Under the pieces are notes generated by a model. The model was not told the origin of the DNA. It saw only the letters and a list, made by a program, of their open reading frames with translations, and searched no databases. The translations under genes were made by a program, and so were the position numbers. From assembly GCA_041905525.1 (NCBI GenBank), contig JAYRKY010000015.1:1-64000 (forward strand): DNA of 64,000 bases, given 5' to 3'. Within the stretch, counting starts at the first letter, position 1. Each line of letters opens with the position of its first letter. Positions 28,495 through 37,438 of the stretch are shown piece after piece. Origin of the DNA: SHVO01 sp041905525 (GTDB taxonomy: Bacteria; Pseudomonadota; Alphaproteobacteria; Rhodospirillales; Rhodospirillaceae).

Positions 28495-30015
28495 TTAGAC
28501 CTGAGGCGGTTCGGAGCGTGCGATCGGAGGAGCCGGAGATCTTCTCGCGGCCAGCCACGCTCCGAGCATGTCGACGATGCGTTTTTCGGTGCCGCCGGGG
28601 CGGCCCGCGATAGCCCACAGCAAGGTCACCGTTCCAAAGTACGTCGCGGCGCCGGCACCGGCGAGCACAAGCGTCTGCATCAGATCCAAGGCGAGTGTCT
28701 GCTGATCGGCCCACGCCCGATCTATGCCCAGCACGACGGCGGCCATGGTGCACAGCGCGAGGCTAGGCCGCCACAAGACGCCGATGATCTCCGCCGCGGT
28801 CACATGCAGTTGCCGCTTGATCATCCAAAAATGGACGATCAAGGCGACGGCCGCGCTCAGCACAAGACCCCACGCCACCCCGACCGTACCCATGACATAG
28901 ACGCCGCCGATCAGAGCGGGCGGGAGCACAAGCACACTCGGCAAACCTCGCCAGGTAATGAGATCGGGACGTCCGATCGCCAGGTAGATCGCTTGGCCGT
29001 TGGCGACCGGGAGATTCAAGAAGCCGTAGAGACTGAGAACCTGGATCAGAGGGACGGCAGGCATCCATTGGACCCCGAGAAAGATCCGCACAATATGTTC
29101 GGCAACCAACCCGACGCCGACCGCGAGCGGTGCGCCGAGGAAAAACATGATGCCCAGCGACGCGACGAACCCATCGGCGAGCCGCGCCGGATCGCCTTGC
29201 ATCTTGGCGAAGCCGGGAAACAGCGCGCGCGAGATCGGCCAGATCAACTCGGTCGTCGCGAGGTTGGATATTTCGTAGGCCACCGTGTAGTGCCCGAGGG
29301 CGGTGGCGCTCGACATCTTCCCCACGACAAAGGTGTCCATGCGCTGGCGAATGAGCACGATGAGATTGTTCACCAGCAACCATTTTGAGAAGTGGAGGAA
29401 CGGCGTCGCGCCCTTCAAGGACAGGCGCGGGCGGTAGGGGTGCATTGTGTAACTGAGAATCAGGGCGACGGCTTTCCCCGTGATGATGCCCGCGACCAGC
29501 GCCCGATAATCCCGCCAATACCACGCCAGTGCCAACGTCACGACGAAGGCGGCGCATTTGCTGACGACGAGCATGCGGAACTCGCGGTCGAACTGCAGCT
29601 CCATCCGGAACTCGACGATGCCGATATTTTGGAAGCCGGAGGTGAGTGCAATCGCGGCCAGCCACAGCACCACGGTCGCAAGCCGGGGATCATTATAGAA
29701 CTCGGCCAAGGGGTGCGCCGCGGCGACGAAAAGAATCGCAGTCAGGAGACCGCGCGCGATCGAAAGCGTCCATGCGGTGTCGTATTGGGACCGGTCGGCC
29801 GACTGCTTTTGGATTAGGGCGAGATCGAACCCCAGTTCCAGCAATGTCTCAAGCACCGCGAGCATTGTCGTCGCAAGAGCGACGAGGCCGAAGTCCTCGG
29901 GAACGAGAAGACGGGCAAGGATGATCGTGCTGATCAGCCCAATGAAGCGTACCGCCAATCGCTGCAGAATGACCCACGTCGCTCCCGCCGCGATCTTATG
30001 GCCGAGCCCACCCAC
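28495..30015 (-). CDS. Polysaccharide flippase of the MOP superfamily (Wzx/RfbX-like)
   Basis: The 506-residue integral membrane protein has about 12-14 hydrophobic segments and the N-terminal signature of lipopolysaccharide/exopolysaccharide flippases ('GATWVILQRLAVRFIGLIST', 'ILARLLVPEDFGLVALA'). It would flip lipid-linked oligosaccharide units across the inner membrane. GTG 30015 is the start, with GAGGAG 7 bases upstream. No glycosyltransferase or polymerase gene is adjacent, so the glycan is unknown. The C-terminus is an Ala/Pro-rich tail. Confidence 0.88.
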   Translation of the reverse strand: MGGLGHKIAAGATWVILQRLAVRFIGLISTIILARLLVPEDFGLVALATTMLAVLETLLELGFDLALIQKQSADRSQYDTAWTLSIARGLLTAILFVAAAHPLAEFYNDPRLATVVLWLAAIALTSGFQNIGIVEFRMELQFDREFRMLVVSKCAAFVVTLALAWYWRDYRALVAGIITGKAVALILSYTMHPYRPRLSLKGATPFLHFSKWLLVNNLIVLIRQRMDTFVVGKMSSATALGHYTVAYEISNLATTELIWPISRALFPGFAKMQGDPARLADGFVASLGIMFFLGAPLAVGVGLVAEHIVRIFLGVQWMPAVPLIQVLSLYGFLNLPVANGQAIYLAIGRPDLITWRGLPSVLVLPPALIGGVYVMGTVGVAWGLVLSAAVALIVHFWMIKRQLHVTAAEIIGVLWRPSLALCTMAAVVLGIDRAWADQQTLALDLMQTLVLAGAGAATYFGTVTLLWAIAGRPGGTEKRIVDMLGAWLAARRSPAPPIARSEPPQV

Positions 30016-30168
30016 TTAAGCACTCCTCAACATGGAAGAGCACCGCACGTGGACCAGGGAGGATAGACGCATCGGGGAACCGCGGCAGAGCAGGAGGGTA
30101 AAAAAACAAAGACCTGATCGACAATCAGGCGGTGAGGGGCTGAAGCGCCGGACGGTCTTATGGGCGTC

Positions 30169-30246
30169 CTAGACGACGTTGAACAGATAAATAAGAAGAA
30201 TGACAGGCAGGGGAATTTCCAAGAGCCATAGCAGCAGCGGACGCAT
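30169..30246 (-). CDS. Tiny hydrophobic protein, 25 residues
   Basis: In the 343-base gap between the flippase and the TPR gene, a minus-strand frame from ATG 30246 to TAG 30169 codes for 25 residues, almost all hydrophobic: 'MRPLLLWLLEIPLPV' then 'ILLIYLFNVV'. A GAGG lies 4 bases before the ATG. One membrane helix with an N-terminal Arg is the expected form. Very short proteins of this composition are easily missed by gene callers. The remainder of the gap shows no other gene. Confidence 0.5.
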   Translation of the reverse strand: MRPLLLWLLEIPLPVILLIYLFNVV

Positions 30247-30358
30247 GAAACCTCGCGGCACTAAGACCGAGCGTTGTCAGCGGCTCTACAACGTGAAGAC
30301 GGGCACTTGGTTCCCTGGAGACGCGCGATGGTGGTGGGCGCGAGCAGGCGTGTGACGT

Positions 30359-31327
30359 CTAGCCTGACGGGTGATTTTCCAACGCCCGCAGCCGGTCGAG
30401 TTCGGCGCGGGCTTCAGCGGCTTCGATGCTGTCACGCGGACACTCTTTCTGGGCAGTCAGAAATTGTTCGCGCGCACCGTTACCGTTGGCCTTGATGATG
30501 CGCATGGCGCCCAGAAAAAGCGCGCGCTCGCAACGCGCGGTCTTGGACCGTAACGCCTGCGGGTCCGCCGCGGGCGCCTCCTCGGAATCGGCCAGCAGCG
30601 CGCGTGTCATAGCGCCTTCATTGCCGCCCATCGCTCCCGAGAGAAGATCGCGGTTCACATAGATGCCCGCGCGCATGCCTGACTTCACATACCACAGCGC
30701 GGCGAGGGTGTCGTCGGGGGCTTCCTGTAGTGCGCGGCCAAACGCCTCGGAGGCTTCTTTCCATTGGCCCGAAAGATACATCGCCATGCCCTGGCCGAGA
30801 TCCGAAGTGTTCGATTGTCCGGGGACCGCGCGCAGGCGCTGGTAACGGACCGCCGCTTCATCGAATTGCCCGGCGAGCAATTTCAAGTAAGCCGTGCGCC
30901 GCATGGGCGTCACGGCGTCCGGCGTAAGGCGTTCCACCCCTTCGAGATCGGCGATGGCGCTTTCGTATTGTCCGAGCCGTTGTTTGAAGACACCGCGCAA
31001 GAGCTGGCTGCGCCAATTGTCGGGCCGTAGCTGCAGCGCGCGGTCAAGATCTGAGATGGCCTCGGCATAATGGGTGAGGCTGCCGTGCGCGGAGGCGCGA
31101 CGGGTGTAGTCGATCTCGTCGATCGAACCGAAGGCGATGACCCGGTTCAGCTTCTCGATCGCTTCTTCGTAGCGGCCCTCGTCGATCAGCGCCTGGGCCT
31201 CGTTCGAAAGCGCCCGCGCCTGCAGATAGTCGGAAACCTTAGAGGAGGTCGTACTGCACGCGGAGACCAAGCAAAGCAGCGCCACAAGCAGATAGCGCGA
31301 TCGGAAAGCCAAGGTGCGTGTCTCCAT
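30359..31327 (-). CDS. TPR-repeat lipoprotein
   Basis: The 322-residue protein begins with a lipoprotein signal whose lipobox is 'LVSAC' (Cys24), so it is probably anchored in the outer or inner membrane facing the periplasm. Tetratricopeptide-like repeats follow, e.g. 'NEAQALIDEGRYEEAIEKLN', 'YAEAISDLDRALQLRPDN', 'GQYESAIADLEGVERLTPD' and 'GQWKEASEAFGRALQEAPDD'. This resembles NlpI-type scaffolds. The C-terminus is charged. It has no obvious operon partner. Confidence 0.85.
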   Translation of the reverse strand: METRTLAFRSRYLLVALLCLVSACSTTSSKVSDYLQARALSNEAQALIDEGRYEEAIEKLNRVIAFGSIDEIDYTRRASAHGSLTHYAEAISDLDRALQLRPDNWRSQLLRGVFKQRLGQYESAIADLEGVERLTPDAVTPMRRTAYLKLLAGQFDEAAVRYQRLRAVPGQSNTSDLGQGMAMYLSGQWKEASEAFGRALQEAPDDTLAALWYVKSGMRAGIYVNRDLLSGAMGGNEGAMTRALLADSEEAPAADPQALRSKTARCERALFLGAMRIIKANGNGAREQFLTAQKECPRDSIEAAEARAELDRLRALENHPSG

Positions 31328-31457
31328 CGAGGCGATGATCGGAATGAGCTTAATCTTAGAGTCTTGGGGGCGGAAATTCTAATGCGAAACCCGGTTGTGG
31401 GGCGTCATCGCATCGCGCTGCGGTTCCAACGGCAGGTCTATTGGAACCGCCGCGCCG

Positions 31458-32435
31458 TCATAAATAGTCGGCTATATACTGACTAATGATGGTGTCCAGG
31501 TTTGCCGCGGGCGAGAGGCCAATCTCCGCGGCGCGCGTCGCGCCAAGCTGCGACGGCCAGCCCGCCACGATCTTTTCCACAAAGGAGTCGGGGGCGACAC
31601 TCACCTTGCCGAGGGTGCGGCCCGCGGCGACCCGGTGCATGCTGTCGACCATTTGCCGCAAAGTCACCGTGTGGTTCGGCAAAGTCACGGCGCGATCGTC
31701 GCCAAGCTTCGCACCGTCCATCTCATGCAGTTCGATCATGTTCGCGACCACGCTGCGATAGCCTGCGACCGCCATCGCGGTGTCGAGCGCCACGGGCAGG
31801 GCCATGTCGACCCCGTTAAGAGGCTCGCGGATCACGCCGCTGACAAACCCCGACGCCGCTTTATTCGGCGCGCCTGGCCGCACGATCACGGCTGGCAATC
31901 TCGCGCATCGGCCATCGATGAATCCCTTGCGCGTATAGTCGTTCACCAGCAATTCGCCGGCGGACTTCGTCATCCCGTAGGTGGTCTGCGGCACGTGGCG
32001 TGTGGCGTCGGAAACCGATTTCGGGAGCGCAGCGCCGCCATACACCGCCATGGAACTCGAGAAAATATGGCGCGGTTTCGAGCCCAGCCCGCGCAGCGCT
32101 TCGAGCACATGCAGATGGCCGTAAAGATTGACGCGCATGGCCAAATCGAAATCGAGTTCGCCGCCGCCGCTGACCACCGAAGCGAGATGGAACACGGAAA
32201 GATCGGGCCGGTCGATCAGTTTCGCGACGGTGTCGCGATCCGAAATGTCGCCCCGAACGACTTTCACGCGGCCATCATGGAACGGCAGCGCAGCGGTCGA
32301 CGGTGTATCGAACAGTAGAATTTCGTCGACGGTTTGAGGCGTCCCACCGGCGCCGGCCAGCGTGCCGCGCGCAAGAATTTCCTGCGCCAGCCGCAAGCCG
32401 ATGAACCCGGTTCCGCCGGTGATCAGTACCTTAAT
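31458..32435 (-). CDS. NAD-dependent epimerase/dehydratase-family enzyme, DenD-like
   Basis: The extended short-chain dehydrogenase carries the catalytic 'YGMTK' (YxxxK) with upstream Ser ('IFSSSMAVYGG') and 'FHLASVVSGGGE'. Its sequence resembles D-erythronate dehydrogenase (DenD) proteins. The NAD-binding 'ITGGTGFIG' is only included if translation starts upstream of the TTG at 32396. In that frame no ATG, GTG or TTG exists, but ATT 32435 is 5 bases after a strong GGGGGAGG, giving 325 residues with the complete Rossmann motif. I therefore annotate an ATT start, which is rare. Sugar-acid catabolism is the likely role, with the substrate unproven. Confidence 0.85.
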   Translation of the reverse strand: MKVLITGGTGFIGLRLAQEILARGTLAGAGGTPQTVDEILLFDTPSTAALPFHDGRVKVVRGDISDRDTVAKLIDRPDLSVFHLASVVSGGGELDFDLAMRVNLYGHLHVLEALRGLGSKPRHIFSSSMAVYGGAALPKSVSDATRHVPQTTYGMTKSAGELLVNDYTRKGFIDGRCARLPAVIVRPGAPNKAASGFVSGVIREPLNGVDMALPVALDTAMAVAGYRSVVANMIELHEMDGAKLGDDRAVTLPNHTVTLRQMVDSMHRVAAGRTLGKVSVAPDSFVEKIVAGWPSQLGATRAAEIGLSPAANLDTIISQYIADYL

Positions 32436-32495
32436 GGGAGCCTCCCCCGCGTATGATGGGACGAAAGATAACCGCTCGACGATAAGTTGTGGAAC

Positions 32496-32921
32496 CTAGT
32501 TTTCGAGCGCCGCATCCAGAGTGATGTTTGCCTTCATGAGTTTCGAGACCGGGCAACCGGCTTTCGCCTTATTGGCGAGTTCGGAGAATTGCTCGGCGCT
32601 CGCGCCTGGAATTTGCGCCCGGAGGGTCAGGTGGACGGCCGTAATCGCAAAGCCGTCGGGTTGCCGTTCCAAAGTGACATCGGCTTTCGTGTTCATCTCG
32701 CGCGCCGTCAACCCGGCCTCTCCGAGGATGTTCGATAGCGCCATGGTGAAGCAGCCGGCGTGCGCCGCGCCGATCAATTCCTCGGGATTGGTTCCAGGGC
32801 CATTTTCAAAGCGCGCTGTAAATCCATAGGGATGGTTTTTGAGCGCACCGCTCTCGGTCGATATGCTGCCTTTGCCGTCTTTAAGTCCGCCGCTCCACAC
32901 GGCCGATCCGGATTTTTTCAC
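32496..32921 (-). CDS. OsmC-family peroxiredoxin-like protein
   Basis: OsmC proteins reduce organic hydroperoxides using two cysteines. The 141-residue product starts at GTG 32921, with GAGGAG 6 bases upstream. 'NPEELIGAAHAGCFTMALS' holds the first catalytic Cys and 'AKAGCPVSKLM' the second; the N-terminal 'AVWSGGLKDGKG' strands match the family. Longer in-frame extensions are not supported. It is divergent from the large plus-strand array that begins 362 bases away. Confidence 0.93.
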   Translation of the reverse strand: MKKSGSAVWSGGLKDGKGSISTESGALKNHPYGFTARFENGPGTNPEELIGAAHAGCFTMALSNILGEAGLTAREMNTKADVTLERQPDGFAITAVHLTLRAQIPGASAEQFSELANKAKAGCPVSKLMKANITLDAALEN

Positions 32922-33283
32922 GCGCAACTCCTCGGGTGATGAATTACCCCGCTGGCTATGTAACCGCGCGGCGGGTGGGCGGCGAGAAATTCGCGGCCCG
33001 GACATAAGAACGTACAAGCAGATTTCGTGATTTCGTGTAAAATCAAAAAGAATTGTGACATGGCGGTTCGGCGGCTAGGGTCGTCATGTAGGATCCGTGC
33101 ACGGATAGGCGCGTTGCGCCGCGCACGGCTGTTTTGCGGATGGTTTTGCGAAAGCGTTGGGGGCGGCTCGCCGCTTCGTATCGACGTATCTGGAGGTTTC
33201 CTACACGATATAGGCAGGGCGGAGAAGGGGCGGTGTCCGCCGACGCCTGTGCGCCACGAGCTTCGAACCGAGGAGGGTTTGAA
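32922..33283 (+). promoter_or_regulatory. Leader of the accessory array, with a hairpin and T-run
   Basis: This 362-base gap between osmC and the first array gene holds no convincing gene. A weak promoter-like pair is TTGTGA (33053-33058) and TAGGGT (33076-33081), 17 bases apart. Downstream, 33095-33135 folds as a two-part hairpin (CCGTGC/GCACGG outer, GGCGC/GCGCC inner) followed by CTGTTTT, which looks like an attenuator. The ribosome binding site (GGAGGG) is at 33281-33286 region upstream of ATG 33284, preceded by GAACCGA. The promoter is weak evidence; the hairpin is directly visible. Confidence 0.4.
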
Positions 33284-34621
33284 ATGGACGGCTTGAATAG
33301 ACGGCGTGTGCTGCGCGGTATGTTGAACGGGGGAGCGGTGACCGTCGGCATTCCGCTGCTGAATTATTTCCTCAATGGAAACGGCAACGCCATGGCCGAC
33401 GGCTCGGCGATGCCGGTGCGCTTCGGAACATGGTTCTGGGGCTGCGGTATGAACGAAAAGCTGTTCGTGCCCAAGAAGATCGGCGCGAATTACGAACTGC
33501 CCGAGGAAATCAGCGCGCTGCGGAACGTGAAGCAGCATGTGAATGTCTTCTCCGGCTACAACGCGTTCAAGGACACGGCGCCCAATCTCTGTCACTACAC
33601 GGCCTGGATCTGCAACCGCACCGGCCAAGCGCCCGAGAGCGGCGATCACCGGCCCGGCGAAACGATCGATGTGACGATCGCGAAGAAGATCGGCCGCACA
33701 ACGCGGTTTCAGCAAATCACGGCGACAGCGACCGGCGATGTGCGCAACACGTTCTCGTACGAAAACGCCAATTCGCCGAACACCGCCGAATGGTCTCCGG
33801 TGAACTTCTACACTCGCGTGTTCGGGCCCGATTTCCAGGATCCCAATGCCCCGACCTTCACGCCGAACCCGCGGACGATGGCGCGGCGAAGCGTCCTGTC
33901 CGGTGTCATGGATCAGACCAAGGTCCTGCATGAGAAGGTGGGTGCGGAAGATCGCGCGCGTCTCGATCAGTACTTCAGCAATCTGCGCGACCTTGAACGG
34001 CAGTTCGATCAGCAGCTGACGAAGCCGGAACCGATCGCGGCGTGCAAGCCGGCCGGCAAGCCCGGCGAGGACCCGAAGACCGGCGGCGATACGACACTGA
34101 CGTCCATCCGCCACAACATGATGACCGACATTCTGGTGATGGCGGTGGCGTGCGATCAAACGCGTGTTTTCAACATGTCTTATTCCGCCGCCCAGTCCGC
34201 GACCATCAAGGCGGGCTACGAAAAACCGCATCACACGACCACGCACGAAGAGCCGCTGGACGAGAAGCTTGGCTACCAGCCGATCGTGTCGTGGTTCACG
34301 CAGCGTTCGATGGAAAGCTGGGCCTATTTCGTCGAGGCCTTCACGAAGATCAAGGAGGGCGATGGTCTCCTGCTCGACAATTGCCTGATCTATGGCACGA
34401 CCGATCAATCGCTCGCGCGCATCCACAGCCTGGACGGCGTTCCGATGTTCACGGCCGGGAAGGCGTCCGGCAAGGTGAAGACAGGGATGCATGTCGCCGG
34501 CGGCGGAACGACGGTGGTCCGCCTCGGCTACACGATCCAAAAGATCTTCGGTCTCGACATCCCGTCGTGGGGAACGAAGTCGAACAACACGTCCAAGGAG
34601 ATCGGCGAGATCCTCGTTTAA
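33284..34621 (+). CDS. DUF1552 protein A, Tat-exported
   Basis: The 445-residue protein has a twin-arginine signal ('NRRRVLRGM' followed by a hydrophobic stretch) with likely cleavage after 'GNGNAMA'. The rest matches the DUF1552 family of unknown function. Conserved points shared with copies B-D are 'HHTTTHEE', 'VACDQTRVFN' and 'RxHSLDGxPMxTAG'. At residue 375 copies B, C and D have His in 'TDH', but this one has Gln ('TDQSLARIHS'). ATG 33284 follows a GGAGGG motif. It is the first gene of a four-gene operon and, unlike the other blocks, has no DUF1592 gene before it. Confidence 0.88.
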   Translation: MDGLNRRRVLRGMLNGGAVTVGIPLLNYFLNGNGNAMADGSAMPVRFGTWFWGCGMNEKLFVPKKIGANYELPEEISALRNVKQHVNVFSGYNAFKDTAPNLCHYTAWICNRTGQAPESGDHRPGETIDVTIAKKIGRTTRFQQITATATGDVRNTFSYENANSPNTAEWSPVNFYTRVFGPDFQDPNAPTFTPNPRTMARRSVLSGVMDQTKVLHEKVGAEDRARLDQYFSNLRDLERQFDQQLTKPEPIAACKPAGKPGEDPKTGGDTTLTSIRHNMMTDILVMAVACDQTRVFNMSYSAAQSATIKAGYEKPHHTTTHEEPLDEKLGYQPIVSWFTQRSMESWAYFVEAFTKIKEGDGLLLDNCLIYGTTDQSLARIHSLDGVPMFTAGKASGKVKTGMHVAGGGTTVVRLGYTIQKIFGLDIPSWGTKSNNTSKEIGEILV

Positions 34622-34657
34622 CCGAAGTCGAAGTTCGTTGTCGGGAGGGACAAGGAC

Positions 34658-36025
34658 ATGCGGCCACCGCGGACAGTAACGATTTTCTCTCTGGCTTTGG
34701 CCGCCGCCGTCTGGTCCGGCGCCGCCGCCGCGCAAATGAAGCGCGGCGAGCAGGTCGAGGATTACCAGCGCCTCCCGCTGCCCCCTGGCATCCAGGTTGT
34801 GATCACGGACATTGAAGGTCCCGTGTTCGCGACCGCGGAAGGCAAGACGCTTTATCAGTGGCCGTTCCGCGCGCTTCGCAACGGTGATGGCGGCGAGCAG
34901 AAGGGCAAGCCGACCTGTGACAACACCGTCTATCGTGAAAATGCCGGCCTGATGAGCCCCTATCCCGGGGGGTTCATTCTGCCGGACGTCGAGAAGCGTT
35001 TGTCGTGCGCGCAGCTGTGGCCTCCGGTTCTGGCGCCGGCCGACGGCAAGGCCGTCGACAAGTGGACGGTCGTGAAACGCCCCGACGGCACGCATCAGTG
35101 GGCGTACGACGGCTTCCCCATGTACACCTCCCTCCTGGACAAAAAGCCGGGTGATGTGAACGGCGGCACGCGCCGCAGAATCACGGGTGAGGCCGGCGCG
35201 CTGCGCGAACCCGTGGGTCCGCCGCCTGTGATTCCGCCGGGCTTTATCGTCATCCAGGTCGCAACGGGACGTCTCGTGGCCACGGCCGACCGTTCGTCCG
35301 TGTACACCTCGGATCGCGACACGCCGAACAAGTCGAATTGTTATGGCCGCTGCGAAGAGGAGTGGACGCCTGTCCTCGCGCCGGAATTCGCTAAGCCGCT
35401 CGGCGAGTGGGGCATCATTCAGCGCTCGCCCGGCGTCAGACAGTGGACGTTCCGCACGAAGCCGCTTTACACCTACGCTTTGTCGCCGGAAGGCCGCAAT
35501 GCGAGCCTCCAAGGCAGCGATGTACCGGGCTGGCAAAATGTGTACACCCAGCGCGCGCCCAATCCGCCGAAGAGCTTCACGGTTCAAGATGCGCCGTCGG
35601 GGCAGGTGGTCGCCGATAAACAAGGCAAGACGATCTATATCTACAACTGCAACGACGATGCTGTGGACCAGCAGTCGTGCAATCATCCTGACCTGACGCA
35701 GGCCTATCGGATCGCGGTTTGTGGCGGCGGAAGCCAGGAAAAGTGTATGCGCACATTTCCGTATGTAATCGCTGAGAAAGACGCCAAGAGCGACAGCCAA
35801 GCGTGGAGCATTATCGAGATCGATCCCAAAACGGGGCACCGGGCATCGCCCGGTCAGGCCGATGCCTTACGCGTGTGGGCGTTCCGAGACCGGCCCGTCT
35901 ATACGTTCTATGGCGACAAGGAGCCCGGCGACATCAACGGCGACTCTTGGGGTGAATTCCAAGGTGCGCGCAACGGCTTCAAGGCGTTCTGGCTGCGCGA
36001 CGACTACTTCAATAACGCGTCATGA
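34658..36025 (+). CDS. Secreted-repeat protein A (COG4315/PF03640 type)
   Basis: The 455-residue exported protein has a Sec signal ending near 'GAAAAQ' and six tandem half-modules of the 'secreted repeat of unknown function', each with an LY/VY-x-x-x-x-D core: 'TLYQWPF', 'MYTSLLDKKPGD', 'VYTSDRDTPNKSNC', 'LYTYALSPEG', 'IYIYNCNDD', 'VYTFYGDKEPGD'. 'WTPVLAP' and 'RQWTFRTKP' linkers recur. The modules pair into three larger repeats. It is close to repeat protein B downstream (tandem duplication). The function is unknown; the aromatic and acidic motifs could bind metal or a ligand. Confidence 0.82.
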   Translation: MRPPRTVTIFSLALAAAVWSGAAAAQMKRGEQVEDYQRLPLPPGIQVVITDIEGPVFATAEGKTLYQWPFRALRNGDGGEQKGKPTCDNTVYRENAGLMSPYPGGFILPDVEKRLSCAQLWPPVLAPADGKAVDKWTVVKRPDGTHQWAYDGFPMYTSLLDKKPGDVNGGTRRRITGEAGALREPVGPPPVIPPGFIVIQVATGRLVATADRSSVYTSDRDTPNKSNCYGRCEEEWTPVLAPEFAKPLGEWGIIQRSPGVRQWTFRTKPLYTYALSPEGRNASLQGSDVPGWQNVYTQRAPNPPKSFTVQDAPSGQVVADKQGKTIYIYNCNDDAVDQQSCNHPDLTQAYRIAVCGGGSQEKCMRTFPYVIAEKDAKSDSQAWSIIEIDPKTGHRASPGQADALRVWAFRDRPVYTFYGDKEPGDINGDSWGEFQGARNGFKAFWLRDDYFNNAS

Positions 36026-37416
36026 AGATGCGGGACAGGGTTCCAGGCATGCGCCATCTGCGGAAAGCTTCGGTGTTGAGCATCGCGGTCGCGCTCCTGG
36101 CGGGGGCGGCCGTCGCGCAGTCCGCAAAAGGCACGCCGAAGGAACTGTCGCAACGGGCGGCAATGCCCCCCGGGATCCAGGTGATGCAGACGGACGAAGA
36201 AGGCCCGGTCTTCGCGACGGCGGACGGCAAGACGCTTTACCAGTGGCCCTTCATTCAGTTGCGCAACGGTGACGCCGGCGACCAGAAGGGCAAACCCACC
36301 TGCACCGACACGATCTACAAAGAGAATGCGGGCTTGATGAGTCCGTATCCCGGCGGCTTCATCCTGCCGGACGCCGACGCCCGCTTGAGCTGTGTGCAAT
36401 TGTGGCCGCCCCTCTGGGCCGCGGACGGCGCACAGCCCGTGGGCAAATGGACCGTCGTCAAACACCCAAGCGGGAAAATGCAGTGGGCCTACGACGGCTA
36501 CCCGATGTACACGTCGCTTCTCGATAAGAAGCCGGGCGATGTGAACGGCGGAACGCGCCGGAGTGCCAGCCGGGGGAACGCGTCGGGGGCGTTGCGCGAA
36601 CCGGTCGGGCCGCCGCCTCTCGTTCCGCCAGGATTTATTGTGATCCAAGTCGCTACCGGCCGCTTACTCGCGACCGCGGACCGGCAGTCGGTCTACACCT
36701 GGGATCGCGACGCGCTCAACAAATCAAATTGTTATGACAGATGCGCGGACGAGTGGACGCCGGTCACGGCGCCGGAGTTCGCCGAGGCGCAAGGGGAGTG
36801 GGGCGTCATCCAACGTTCGCCCGGTGTACGGCAATGGACGTTCCGCGGAAAACCCCTGTACACCTACGCACTGTCGCCTGAGGGACGAAACGCAAGTCTG
36901 CAGGGCAGCGACGTGCCTGGATGGCATAACGTCTACACGCAAGCGACCCCGTTTCCGAGCAAAGACTTCACGCTTCAAGACGCGGCTTCGGGGCAGGTGC
37001 TTGCGGACCGGAACGGAAAAACGATCTACATTTATAACTGCAACGACGATGCCTGGGATCAACAGGCCTGCAATCACCCCGATCTGACTCAGGCGTACCG
37101 CTTGGCGATTTGCGGCGCTGGCAGTCAGGATAAATGCATGAAGGTCTTCCCCTATGTGCTCGCGGGCGGGGAGTCGAAGAGCGACAACGCGGCGTGGAGC
37201 ATCATGGAGATCGATCCGAAAACGGGACGCCGCGCGGCGGCGGGACAGGCGGATGCCCTGCGCGTTTGGGCGTGGCGCGATCGCCCCGTGTACACCTTTT
37301 ATCTGGATAAAGAGCCCGGGGACATCAACGGCGATTCCTGGGGCGAGTTCCAAGGCCAGCGCAATGGCTTCAAGGCGATCTGGTTCCGCGACGATTATTT
37401 CAATAACGCATCCTGA
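36022..37416 (+). CDS. Secreted-repeat protein B (COG4315/PF03640 type)
   Basis: This 464-residue paralogue of protein A has the same signal-plus-six-module layout ('TLYQWPF', 'MYTSLLDKKPGD', 'VYTWDRDALNKSNC', 'LYTYALSPEG', 'IYIYNCNDD', 'VYTFYLDKEPGD') and the same C-terminal 'WFRDDYFNNAS'. Its ATG overlaps the stop of copy A (ATGA), so both are translated from one message. Near-identity of many modules points to recent tandem duplication. Confidence 0.82.
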   Translation: MKMRDRVPGMRHLRKASVLSIAVALLAGAAVAQSAKGTPKELSQRAAMPPGIQVMQTDEEGPVFATADGKTLYQWPFIQLRNGDAGDQKGKPTCTDTIYKENAGLMSPYPGGFILPDADARLSCVQLWPPLWAADGAQPVGKWTVVKHPSGKMQWAYDGYPMYTSLLDKKPGDVNGGTRRSASRGNASGALREPVGPPPLVPPGFIVIQVATGRLLATADRQSVYTWDRDALNKSNCYDRCADEWTPVTAPEFAEAQGEWGVIQRSPGVRQWTFRGKPLYTYALSPEGRNASLQGSDVPGWHNVYTQATPFPSKDFTLQDAASGQVLADRNGKTIYIYNCNDDAWDQQACNHPDLTQAYRLAICGAGSQDKCMKVFPYVLAGGESKSDNAAWSIMEIDPKTGRRAAAGQADALRVWAWRDRPVYTFYLDKEPGDINGDSWGEFQGQRNGFKAIWFRDDYFNNAS

Positions 37417-37438
37417 GCGCGTTAGAGGGAGAATGGGA

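Noticed and set aside
33134..33283. N-terminal extension of DUF1552-A to an upstream start at 33134
   Set aside because: It would bury the twin-arginine signal inside the protein, while the other three copies begin directly before this motif; GGAGGG precedes ATG 33284.
32918..35839. Minus-strand open frame of 973 codons across the start of the array
   Set aside because: It overlaps four supported elements on the other strand, has low-complexity Arg-rich content, and follows from codon bias of the real genes.
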